Below, in pieces: positions 1 to 10,700 of a stretch of DNA of 64,000 nt. The notes beneath the pieces are model-generated. The model ran no database searches. It had not been told where the DNA came from and was given only the letters and a program-made list of their open reading frames with translations. Source of the stretch: Crithidia expoeki (lineage: Eukaryota; Euglenozoa; Kinetoplastea; Trypanosomatida; Trypanosomatidae); NCBI GenBank assembly GCA_900240875.1, contig OESE01000221.1:186001-250000 (forward strand), in the 5' to 3' direction. Each line of letters opens with the position of its first letter. Positions within the stretch are counted from its first letter, which is position 1. The position numbers and the translations under genes are program-made.

Positions 1-3000
1 TCCGAGCAGCAAACGTGTACACAATAGAAGAGGGAAGTAACTGCTGTAAAAAAAGGAGAACAGACGCAACAAAAGTTCTCAAGTACACTGGAATCGTCTA
101 GTCGAGTCAGACATGAAAGAAGAGAGACAGGGAAAAACTGTGTTTCACAACTGGCGGGAACGTAAACCCAGCAAACACTCGGAAGTCGAAAAAAAAAAAA
201 AAGATGTCGCTCTCTGCTCTGCACCAGCGTAAACTACTCGGTGTGCTTTTTAACGAGAGCGCTAAGACGTGATGCTTAAAAAAGTGCGTTAGCAGCAGAA
301 AAAAAAACCCTGGTTTTCCTAACACCAGTGAGTCGGAATACCTTTGATGTTTCCCAAGCAAATGCGTGAACGATAGCTTGGAGTGGACTTGCCGACAAAA
401 AGAAAGAGTGGGCGTGCCGCTTTTCTTTTTATCCACACAAAGGTACAGCAGTTTATTTTTCCGAATAATAAGTGACGGAAAAACGTGTCTGTGACGGAGT
501 CGAGAGAAACCAATAGAGAAGAAAAAGGAGGAGTCGGGAGCGAAAGTGGAATGCGGAAATCAAATACGCACTTTACAATGAGGGTCGCGGACTGCAAAAC
601 TATGGAGCTGGCGATAAGATGACCGTGTCAGTTTTGCTAACAGTTCATTTTCGTCACCTGAAAACTGGCGCACGTGAAACTTATATTGAGAATGGAAATG
701 CTAGGTTCCTTTCCTTGATGTTTTCGGAAGCCTTCCCCCCCCCCTCACTCCCACTCTCAACGATTGCGAGTGAAGTGGCAATGAAGAGCAACAATTGATA
801 GACAATCGCGCGTCGTCTGCTGACCATCATTTTGTTGCGTGTAGACGACAGCACTTGACTGCTGCAACGAATAGCACTGCTGGTCACTGGTTAAGCAAGT
901 CACGAGTGGGTTTGCTTCTCTTGTGCAATGTCATTCACGTAATCAAATGAAGTAACCAAAAAACGAAACTAAGTCGAGGCAAAAAAAAAAAAAACTCGTA
1001 CCACTGGCAGAGGAAAACAAACGCAAAAAGAGAAAACAGGGCACAGTAAAAGATCAGGAAAAATAACCAGAAAAAAAAATAAAAAACTTAGATCAGCCTC
1101 AAAGAAGGAAGAAATCCTACCAAAAGCGAAATAGACTAATTATTTAAGACAAAAAGCGGTGGCTAAATGTGTTGCTTTTGAACGTAGAGTCAGTAGGTGG
1201 GTGATGTCAAACTGTTCGCCTACAACTTCAACAATATTGAAAACAAGGAAGCAACAGTAGGGAACAAAAAGAAAACAGAAGATAAATGCAAATCTGTGGT
1301 GGCAAACAGCCCCCAGTCAGTAACCCCATATATATAGTAAGAAATAGTAAAACGCCCTTAATAATCATAATAAACGCAACATGCTCGTTAAAGTACGCGC
1401 CGCCAACACACCAAGACAATTACAGCAAAAAAAAAAACAGTAACATGAGAACACAAAATTAGTGAGAAAAGCACAAGGATAACAATATACATAGGAAAGA
1501 AAATGGAAGTGGCTTTCGACCAACTGTTGGAATATGTCATTTACCTTCGCAGCGTAGAGCACATACAGAATATGAAATATATAAAAAAAAAAAGAACCCA
1601 ACGACGTCTCAACTCAGATGCGTGCTGGCTGTAGAGAAGAGATACTAAAGTACTTTGACTGTTCACACAAATTCTGCAGCGTTAATTGTTTGTATTAGAA
1701 GCGCGAAGGTTTCGCCTCCATACATGCATACAAATACTCCGGCTTACAGCACATACACACGCAGAGAAACGCAACAGCAACAACGCACATTCCTGACGAG
1801 TAAACGTAACAACAAAAAAAAAGAAATGAAAACAATCAAAAAGGGCAAAAAAAAAAGAAATCACAGTGGCAATTACGAAGGGAAAAAACGCACCTATTGC
1901 TGACTAACGCGGGCCAAAAAGAAAAAAAAACGATGTACACCCCTACAAACGCACGTCACCACACATAACAATGCGAGGCTTACTGAAAGGTGAGAGAGAC
2001 TCGCGGAGGCAGTGCATCCTTCGCATTTTTTTTCTACATAAAGTGTCCTTCCCGTCGCACCTGTGCTCTTCAGCGAAAAGTACGAAACCTCTTCCTTATA
2101 CATGTTTCACGTTTCTATGTATGTGTTGTCACACCTCGTTCACAAGTTTCTTTTCTTTTTGTTTTCGTTTTTGCCTGCCAAAAGAAGAGGAAGCAACAAT
2201 GATCTCGGTGTCAGCACCAGGAAGAGTGCACCTTTCCTCTCGCAACGTGGTCCACCCTGAACGTAAAAACAAGCAAACGAGGAACACGCACATGGCGAAA
2301 AAACACGGCGAGTCAAAATAGGAGAAACAAGCGTTGCAATGAGACCCCGCAGCGTCCGAGGTGCATCTTCCTCCACGGTCAATCTATAGCAACGAAGACA
2401 ACAAGGAACTGCGAGCTTAACAACAAAGGAACACAGGCACTTCAACCATTAAACGAACATTTGGGAATCAGCGCACAGGGAAACCAAAAAAAAAAAAGAG
2501 GTTATGATGAAACTAAAACTATGAAAAGCAAAAACAAGCACAACAGTAGGATCCAAAAAAATGTCGCACTGGCGCGCTCTCGTTCACGCAGCCGCGCAGG
2601 CGTTGCTGTGTTTTCCAAAAATACAACCACTGCTTTAAAGCAAAAGGAAAAACAAAAAGACAAGGGTCCAACGCACTTGGAACTTCGTACAGTTACGTAA
2701 GGAGAATGTACGAAAACAGAAGACAAACACTCTGAGCAGCAAAACGATAGATGTGTACCATAAAACGTCTAAATGGATTAAACTCTTTTTTTTTTTTAGC
2801 AACATCTGATAAAACAGCGACAACTGAGAGTAAAAGAGGGAACACGAAACATCGGAAAAAGAAAATGGACGAGGAAGGCAGTCAGCGCTACGGGAAAAAC
2901 GGGCAAAAGGAAACGGTGAAACGCCTTCAAAGGTAAGTCATACATAACTTTGTGAGATCCGATCTCTCCACCTGTAGAGAGGCGCGAAAGCTCATGGGAA

Positions 3001-3599
3001 GGGAAAAGAAAAAGCAGAGATACCGAAAAAACTACCGGGTACAGCGAGGCCCTCACAAAAGGGAAACAAACATACTCTTCGAGCGAGACAGAATAAATTA
3101 GACGAAAGTGTGCGGAAGAGACAGCAGAAGGAAGGTTTCACTGGTTGATGCACGAAGATCTTACGGAGGAACAACAATAATATAATATAATGGTCGAAGA
3201 TAAGCAAGAAGCGAAGAAGGAAGAGAAAAGCTACACGCTACAAAGGCACCGTATTCAGAATGCCTCCGTCAACGTTGCTACCTCTTTTTGTTGGTGGAGC
3301 AATTGGCGCCGAGCGCTTAGCAAAGCGTTTACTATACTTTTGAATTACTTCAACCTCAGCTTCAGTGTGATCACTCGTTTTTTCCCGGAAACTTAATCGT
3401 ATCCGACTAATCGTAATGTGGCTGTGCAATTAAATCTGAGTGCAAATACCAATTCACATTACCGCAACCATCTATCACGCTGCTGGGCGTAACAAACACA
3501 GGTTCGGGTGTGTAAGTGACTGGCTCGACTCCCGTCTTCAGCTTACCTTTTGAGATCTGCGCCCTTGCCTTCTGTCGTTGTGATTGCTGTCACTGCTGT
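1..3599. other. AT-rich spacer downstream of the 340-aa gene; no gene seen
   Basis: About 3.6 kb without a convincing gene. The plus strand is A/G-rich with many A-runs, so the minus (coding) strand is pyrimidine-rich, as expected of 3' UTR and intergenic sequence in a trypanosomatid polycistron. A ten-C run lies at 735-744. Open frames here translate T/C-rich or A-rich tracts into Phe/Leu/Ser or Lys strings and have no domain features. No tRNA-like A and B boxes were found on either strand. Confidence 0.7.
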
Positions 3600-4622
3600 T
3601 TAGAGCTCGGTCTCTTCCTCCTCCACCTCCTCGTTTTCTGCGAAAGCGTCGCTGATGTTGCTATAGGAGTGGATCTCCTCCTGGCTATAAATACGGGGCA
3701 TCATAGGGCCCTCCTCCATGGTCGGCATAAACATCGCAGGTTGATACATGGGCATCTGCGGCTGAACTTGCAGCTGCTGTTGCTGCTGCGGCTGCGGGAA
3801 GTCGTCGTCGATCTCGCGCTTCTTCGTGCCGTCGCGCAAGCGAATCTCAACGTCGCCCCACTGCTCGCCGTTGCGCATCGCCGCGTGCCGCTTGAAGTTA
3901 ATGCCGCCGTAACCAGTAGCAGAGCGGCCGTCGACGTTGCGGCGGTTGGTCACGCGTCGCGGCTTGCCGACATCATCGCCATCCTGGATGTCGCCACGGT
4001 AGCTCCTCACAGCCCGCAGGCCATCCATCTTGCGCACCTCATTGCGGCTCGCCATGTCGCCGTAGTACTCCTTTAGGTCATCGGCATCATCACCGACGCA
4101 GTGCATGCTCATGCCGCCGCGGGTGCTGATGGATACCTGCGTGTCGCGGTCGCGGTTGCTGACGAAGACGCTGCCGTGCCGTGCCATCCCGGTGCCCTCG
4201 CCGTTCTTGCTGGACCGCATCGAGCGGGTGGAGCGGAGGCGGCTCATGCTCTGCTTGCGTTCTGCCCCTGGCGGGGGACCAGAAAAACTCTTTTTCGACT
4301 TCAGCGTGGAAGCGCCGCGGTCATCAGCCTCGGTGGACGGCTCCACATAGCCCTGCACATACTGGCCTTGGTTCGGGTAGCTGCCGTCGCCCATAGCGCC
4401 ACCGACGCCTGCGCCGCCCATCATCATCATCTGCTGCTGCTGGGCGTACATGTCTTGCTCGCCGTAAGGAGTGTAGCCGTCAGCTGCGAACGGCGGCATC
4501 ATTGGTGGCGGCTGGTAACCGTAGCCCGGCCCGCCAGCGTACCCTTGGTCACCCGCGTAGCCCTGGTCGCCCACGTAGCCCTGGTCCCCTGCGTAGCCTT
4601 GGTTGTAACCACCGTAGTACAT
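3600..4622 (-). CDS. Gly/Tyr/Gln/Met-rich low-complexity protein, 340 aa, function unknown
   Basis: I do not recognise this protein. Residues 1-35 are a short tandem repeat of the type G-Y-[A/V]-G-D-Q. Residues 36-90 are rich in Pro, Met and Gln (PPPMMPP, AQQQQMMMM). Residues 105-150 are basic and Ser/Arg-rich with several R-x-x-S and R-S-x-R-S sites (RLRSTRSMRSS). A charged middle part contains RRVTNRRN, followed by a Gln run near residue 275 and an acidic end (EEVEEEETEL). No signal peptide, membrane segment or folded domain is visible, so it is probably disordered. The start ATG at 4622 follows a pyrimidine-rich stretch and AG on the minus strand. It is the last gene of the minus-strand cluster. 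Its Gly/Tyr repeats recall the G-S-M-Y-G repeats of genes A and B, which suggests a shared assembly (inference). Confidence 0.85.
   Translation of the reverse strand: MYYGGYNQGYAGDQGYVGDQGYAGDQGYAGGPGYGYQPPPMMPPFAADGYTPYGEQDMYAQQQQMMMMGGAGVGGAMGDGSYPNQGQYVQGYVEPSTEADDRGASTLKSKKSFSGPPPGAERKQSMSRLRSTRSMRSSKNGEGTGMARHGSVFVSNRDRDTQVSISTRGGMSMHCVGDDADDLKEYYGDMASRNEVRKMDGLRAVRSYRGDIQDGDDVGKPRRVTNRRNVDGRSATGYGGINFKRHAAMRNGEQWGDVEIRLRDGTKKREIDDDFPQPQQQQQLQVQPQMPMYQPAMFMPTMEEGPMMPRIYSQEEIHSYSNISDAFAENEEVEEEETEL
4518..4613 (-). repeat. G-Y-x-G-D-Q codon repeat
   Basis: Within the 340-aa gene, an 18-base unit encoding G-Y-[A/V]-G-D-Q recurs about four times near the start, ending in a G-P-G-Y-G-Y variant. 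The units are nearly identical at DNA level, so recent slippage or unequal exchange is likely. Confidence 0.8.
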
Positions 4623-7600
4623 GATGGTTGTAAGACTCTTTTCTATTGTTCACAAGGTGGGAGAAATAGGAACGTCAAACAAACGACAGGAAAAGACAGC
4701 TGTAGAAAACGACCACCTAGACAAAGTCTTAAAACAAATAGCAGAGCAATGAGACACAATTGCGTACAGCAAAAACGGAGAGGATACGAAAACCCCAACT
4801 ATGAAAGAGAAAAAACAAGTACTCTCTTGCGAGGTGAACCAGAGACACCAGAGTGTTTTTCTACCAGCTACTCAGTGACACTATCAGATTACACGATGTG
4901 TAAGTGTTAGCAAACGGAATCCGACTGTCGCTAATTTTGGGTTTTCTATTGTCTGCAACAAGCACGGTAAGAACAAAGTAGAGCAAAATCACAGGAAAAT
5001 GGGGATATTTTACAAGCCCGAAGCCAAAGAAGCGGAGGTTCTTTGAAACGTTCTGAAGTGGTTGTGAAGTAAGAGAGTTGAGATGCTCAGTAATACAGAA
5101 GGCACGACACGGGAGAGAAAAGATTCAAATAAAAATAGATCGACTACTAGAGATTGTTAGCAAACACGCGTGATCAATGGAGCATTTTTTTTTTTACGGA
5201 ATGACAATGCAGCGCAGTCACACAGCAAAATTAACTTACGCTGCTGGGAGCACGCGCGAGTCGATTAACAGAAAAAAAGCTTGCCAGCATGCATCCGCTT
5301 CTTTCAAAGCAATCCAAGCAGTAGCTACAGCTTTGATAGTTTGGCACAAAGACGCCCTTGAGTCACGTCCGAAAGTCTTACTTCAAACCACAAAGATGAA
5401 GACGGCAAACTTCTAGAGAGACACAGCAGGAAAAATAGCTCTCGTGTCGTTTACCGCAACGCGCAGTCGAGGAGTCTGTTAATCGCGCGTTCGGCTACAT
5501 GCACGCTCACAAAAGATACTTTTTATTTTGTTTTCTTAATCTGCGTGCCTGCTTAGTATTCTTTGAAAGCGCGCGATCGAAACAAGCGTTTGAAGCATGA
5601 TCATCACAAAGAACAACACCTAGAGAAGTAAAGAAACCTGATTCTAGAAAGCAAGCTAAAGACGTAACAAACGCACAAGAAACAAGCGAATGTAAACAAA
5701 AGTTGATGGGCAACGTTACAACGACAACAACGAAAGATACCACGTCCAAAAAAAAAAAAAGCTAATACGAATAGCTACATTGATCGAGTCCTGCACCGTT
5801 AACGCGACGTAAAACACACAGAAGGAAAAAACGGAGGAAGGGTGAACAAAATACCGCAATCAAGTCGGCATGAAAAAGAGAAAACACACACAAAAAAAAA
5901 AACAGCAAATATACATCGGCAAAATAAGAAAGTACAAAGTGTAAAAACAAACTATGTAATGGTGAACGAAAACTCCTCACCGGCCGAGAGCCCTTCGTCC
6001 TACCGCCATCCCTCTTGTGCACGTAGCCTTTGTGTGCGGTTGGACTGCTTTCATCCCGACAGTGCTTCCGGAACGCGCACTACTGGTGTCCACTTTCTTT
6101 CTACACTCTCCCAGGGGCTATCTAGAGGCTTGAAAACGAGGATGAAATGAGGGCACAGAACTAAAAAAGAAAAAATAGAAAAAAAAAACAGTTCGAGCGG
6201 CACGGCAGTGAGGAAATAAAAAGCAATTCATCAAGCACCTGAAGAACAAAAGGAACGAACAGATGGGAGGAGACGAAAAGAACGCCCAATACGCTTCGAT
6301 TGCATCGCAACACCGCAAAACAAAAATAGCAACGCAAGCACACTAACTTTCAACAGAACGGGAAAAAAAAGAAAGTAATAATAATAACGATGGCTACAAC
6401 AAAAGCCACAACGGCTCTCCTTGGAGAAACAGAAAAAGAAGCAAGAAAAACGAGCGTAGCTTCAGCGAGCGCAGACACGTTGCAAACAATCTGCAAGCAC
6501 CTGATAAGGAGTAAAACTACAAACGATGGAGGTAAGCAAATTGACTCTTTTCTCCCCTGCTTTTTTTAGTTTTGGTGCGCACGTCTACTAGAAGGAGAAC
6601 AGCAGATGAAGTAAAATAAATACCAGCAGCAACTCATTTCTACGTTGGAAAAACAGCTGCAGAGACGTAGAAGACACAAAACCAAAGGGAATGAACAAAT
6701 ACACCGATTGGGACGAAGATAGAGTAGTCGGCTATGACGCCGCCCGCAAGCACTCAAAATTCCTCTACGTCTCATGAAACAAAAAACTCTGAAACGGAAG
6801 AAAAAAAGAACTAAACGAACAATGGGGAGTCGCGAAACACAAAATGAAAAAAGTAGCAGCCAACGGGAAGAAAGTAGTACAACACTATTGTAGCAACAGC
6901 CATACCGTGTAAATCGTCCCCTTCCCTCACATTTGGCACAGGAAAAACACTTGAACGCTGTGCCCGCATTACTTCACCCTTGCCTGTTGACGCTGCGTTT
7001 TCACACGCGTTTCTCTGCAGCGCATATTTCATTGAACCAGTTTCAAAACAGAGGAAAAAAAAGTTGGTTGTCATCCCTGAGATAAACAGACGACAAAAAT
7101 AACATATGCCCGTCAAGGCACACCCTTGCACACCTAAAGCGAGAAAAAAAAAATAAAAGGACCATGCAACCGTCAAACGCAGCAATCCAAGTTCTACCCT
7201 ATACCAAGAGGTCAGTTGGCCCTTTTTCTTCTTTTAAGTAGACCCTGAAAACCAAAGTAAAGACAGAAGCTCTTTTTTTTTAGTTTACGGAACAGTTTCT
7301 AGATCTGATTCTCCAAAAGTGAATAGTGAGGGCGAGAAACCGACCACCAAGATATTTATCATACATCCGACAACGCAGAGCGCAAAGTTACGTGAGAAGA
7401 CAGAAACAGGAAGGAAACAATGGGGATGACACAACATCACCACCCCACGGTTGTCACGATAGCAAGCGTAAAGGGAAGTCACTGTTTCAGTGTGTGTCTG
7501 TGTGTGTCGTTAAAGAAAAAGAGTGATAAAGAATGGAGCTGTATTTTACAGAGAGCTACCCTGCCTCATTTCGCCAGTGTGTGCAACTCGAGACAGGAAG

Positions 7601-7735
7601 CAGAAGAAGCAAAGCGAAGAGAGCTGAAAGAGCCCGCTCCTTCATCAAAAAAAAAAAACAGTCAGAGCAGAAAGCTTCGATGAATAGTCAAGGTGCCTTT
7701 TACGGTTGAGTGGAGAGAAAGGGAATTCGAAGACA
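4623..7735. other. 3.1-kb AT-rich spacer
   Basis: No supported gene. The spacer has plus-strand A-runs and pyrimidine-rich stretches on the minus strand. A GC-richer island lies at about 5970-6125. It carries short open frames on both strands but no recognisable product. The rest should be 3' UTR of gene A and 5' flank of the 340-aa gene. Confidence 0.65.
4643..4678 (-). promoter_or_regulatory. Candidate spliced-leader acceptor for the 340-aa gene
   Basis: On the minus strand a T/C-rich tract (TTCCTATTTCTCCCACC) is followed by an AG at 4644-4643, about 20 bases before the start ATG. This is the usual arrangement for a trypanosomatid trans-splice acceptor. An upstream AG after TTTTCTAC is an alternative. 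Confidence 0.45.
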
Positions 7736-10700
7736 TCACAAGTATACTTTGAGCGCGCGGTCCTTCGGCGACTCGAGCAGCAAACGTGAATCGGTCACCA
7801 TGAGCTCCAGCTGCTCCAGCCGCTTCTGGTAGAAGGCACGCTGCCGTTCATCGGCCGCTTCTGGCAGCTTCCGCTGCACGTCCGACACTGCGTTCATCGA
7901 GTAGGCCAAGAAGCGGCGGATACTGCCGTTGCGCATGGGTCGGTTTTCGATGGTGCGCAGCTTGTCGAAGGCGTCGAGGCACTCTGTGAGCCCCTCCTCG
8001 CCCACCTTGTCGGACAGACCCAACAACCCCACGGAGAAGCAACTGCCCTGCACGGCGTACTGGAAAAGTTTGCGATCCGACCTGACCGGCGCGTTCACCA
8101 CTGCCGTGTAGGCTCGCGGGTCGGCGACAAGGGAGATCAGCAGGCCACTCACAATGACGTCGCGGTGGCCGCCGTCGTCCTGTATCGCCTTAAGAACGAG
8201 GTTCACAATAACCATCGCGTTGTCCGTCGCGGCGGCGCCGCAGGCGGCACCGAAGGCGGTGTCGAACTCGCCCAACTCCGTCAGCGGCCGCATCTCCGCT
8301 CCATCGACCCATGGGCCGAAGACCGGCGAGTTCGCCACCCGCATCGCAGAGTAGCCGCTATCGGGCTGCAGCATGTTGCGCGACTCGCCGTTCTTGATGC
8401 TGTTGATCGCGTAGTATAGCTCCGCATTGGCGGGCTTCGTCTCGGCGGCGTGGTGGACGGCGCGGACGCACGACACAGGGCCAGCGTTGGACCCGCCGAG
8501 ATCACAGCACATCAGCGCGGTGTTGAACCCCGCCACAAACTGCTGAGCAGCAGAACGCAGCAAATCGGCCCGCACAATCGACGACGCATCAGCGCGGTCG
8601 ACTGCCTCGTCACACTCGCACTCGCGCGCCGCGCCGGCCACTATTACCCTGACGTGCTTCTCATCCACCTTCTCCACGCTAGCGAGGGGACTGGAGGTGG
8701 CGGAGTGGCGGCTCGGCGTGATGACGAAAACAGAATGAATGCGGTTGGCCGCCTCCACGTCCTTCTTGCCGCCGGTGGTCGGCGATGCGCTCTGCGTCTT
8801 CTCTGCTCTCCGTACCGTACTGGGGGAAGTTCCCTTCGTCTCTGCCGCCGACCGCTGATTCAGTGTCACCGCCGAAGTGGCGGTAGAGCTTGGGGATGGC
8901 TTGCCGGAAAAAGCTTCAGAGGTGCGCGCCTTTCCGCTGGCCGGAGACTTTGCCGCTGCGAGCGTTGACGGCGTGTGTTCGCGCTCCACCCTGCTGCCGC
9001 TGCTGCGCGGGGCCGGGTAGACCGGCACCGGTGCATTGAAGTCATCGAGGAGCTTTTTGTGGTCCTCGACGACGGGGCGCAGGCGCTCCGCCTTCTGCTG
9101 ATGGCGCTCCTTACTCTCCCCGGTGACTGTTCAGCGCGTGCCAGCTCACGCTTCATCGCACCCTCGGTGTAAGTCACGAAGGCCAGCACGCTGCCAGAGC
9201 GGCTGACGAGGTTGCGCTGCTTCTTGCTGAGGGCAACGGCCGTTGGCACCATCTTCTGCGCCGCCTCTCCATCGCTGCGGAGGTTGAGGATAGTGATAGT
9301 GGCGCACGGCCCACCGTAGGCGCAATTCAGCAACATGCGGCGCGCCACCTGCTCCTTCTCCAGAGTCTCGTGGAAGGCCCTCATCGATGTGCCGATCAGC
9401 GTACCCATGAGCGAAGCCACCTCAACGTCGCCGTCCTTCATCTTGCGCCGCACCACAGCCGTGCCAACCATCATCGCATCGCGGTGGTGAATCGCGTCCA
9501 TGTGCACTGCGGCCCGCTCGTGCACCTTCGCCATGGCGTGCATCAACTCATCAGCGTTCTGCACGCTCGTCACCGCGACGTTCGTGACACGTGGGCCATA
9601 AATCGGCGAGGAGCCGAGGTCGAGCTGGCGTGGAGCCGACAGGGGCTCGTCAGCCAGCAGGTCATCGAGCAGCTCATCCGACGAGACCACGGTGAAGGTG
9701 ATGTGGGCACGGATGTCCTCGCCGGGTTTGCCGGCCGCCATCGCGCTGCGCAGACACTGTTCAAAGATGGGCCACACCGGTTCTTCGTGCGACGTGGCGT
9801 CGTCGACCGATGAGGCGGACATCAGTGCGCAGTTGTGCACGCTGCACAGCCGCGCCTCCATCTCTGCCACCGCCGCTGAGTTGCCCGTACCACCCTTGCC
9901 CCGCTTCACCACTTCGTCCACGGCGTAGTCCTTGCCACCCAGCGACAGCTTTTTCTCGTCCGCCGCGACGTCGCGATCGACAAAAACGACGACGCGCGGC
10001 TCGGTGAAACCGGAGGCGGTGGGGTCGTCATGCTGCTCCTGCTGTTGCGCAGCTGCCCCCTCTGTTTTCGCGGAGGCCGGGCTGGGGACCGCTGCCCTCG
10101 TAGATGGAGAAGGAAGGCTGCGGGCGGCGGTGGCGGCTGTGGTGGACGGCTGTGCAGCCTTCTTTTCCGACTGAGGCGTCGGCGAGGCGACAGCCTCCTT
10201 CGGCATCCCGCCCTCCGCCGTGTATGCGCGTGGGAAGTTGTTCTCCGGGTCCTCCATCGTCTTTTTGTGGTCCTCAAGCATTCGGGACATCGGCCCCGTC
10301 ACCTTCAGAAGTGCCGACCGTTCCGGGGCGTCCTCGGCGAGTGTGACGAGGTGGTTGCACCGCTTCTGCAGCGAGGCGGCGGTGTAGACATTGAAATTGT
10401 TGATGCTACCCTGCCGAGGCGAGCGGTTGCGTACCGCCCCCGCGGTGTTCTGCGTGCTGAGGGCGTTCAATACATCCGCCACCTCGTCCTCGCTGCCAAC
10501 AGAAACGACATACGCCGTGGTGGCCGCACCGCCGAAGGCGTAGCGGTAGAGATCCCCGAAACTGTGGCTGCTGCCACTGCCGGTGTTGCGCTGCAGCACC
10601 TGCCCGTACACCTTCGCGTTATTCGAGGCAAAGGTCGCAAGAAGGGACGACACAAGAACATCCTCCTTTTCAGCGAAGCAGTGAACGACGCTGACGTGCA

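Noticed and set aside
3500-3535. tRNA T-arm-like GGCTCGACTCCC
   Set aside because: No A box, D arm or acceptor stem at suitable distance on either strand.
3516-4076. 186-codon plus-strand open frame over the 340-aa gene
   Set aside because: Antisense shadow of a GC-rich coding region; Leu/Arg/His-rich, no domain.
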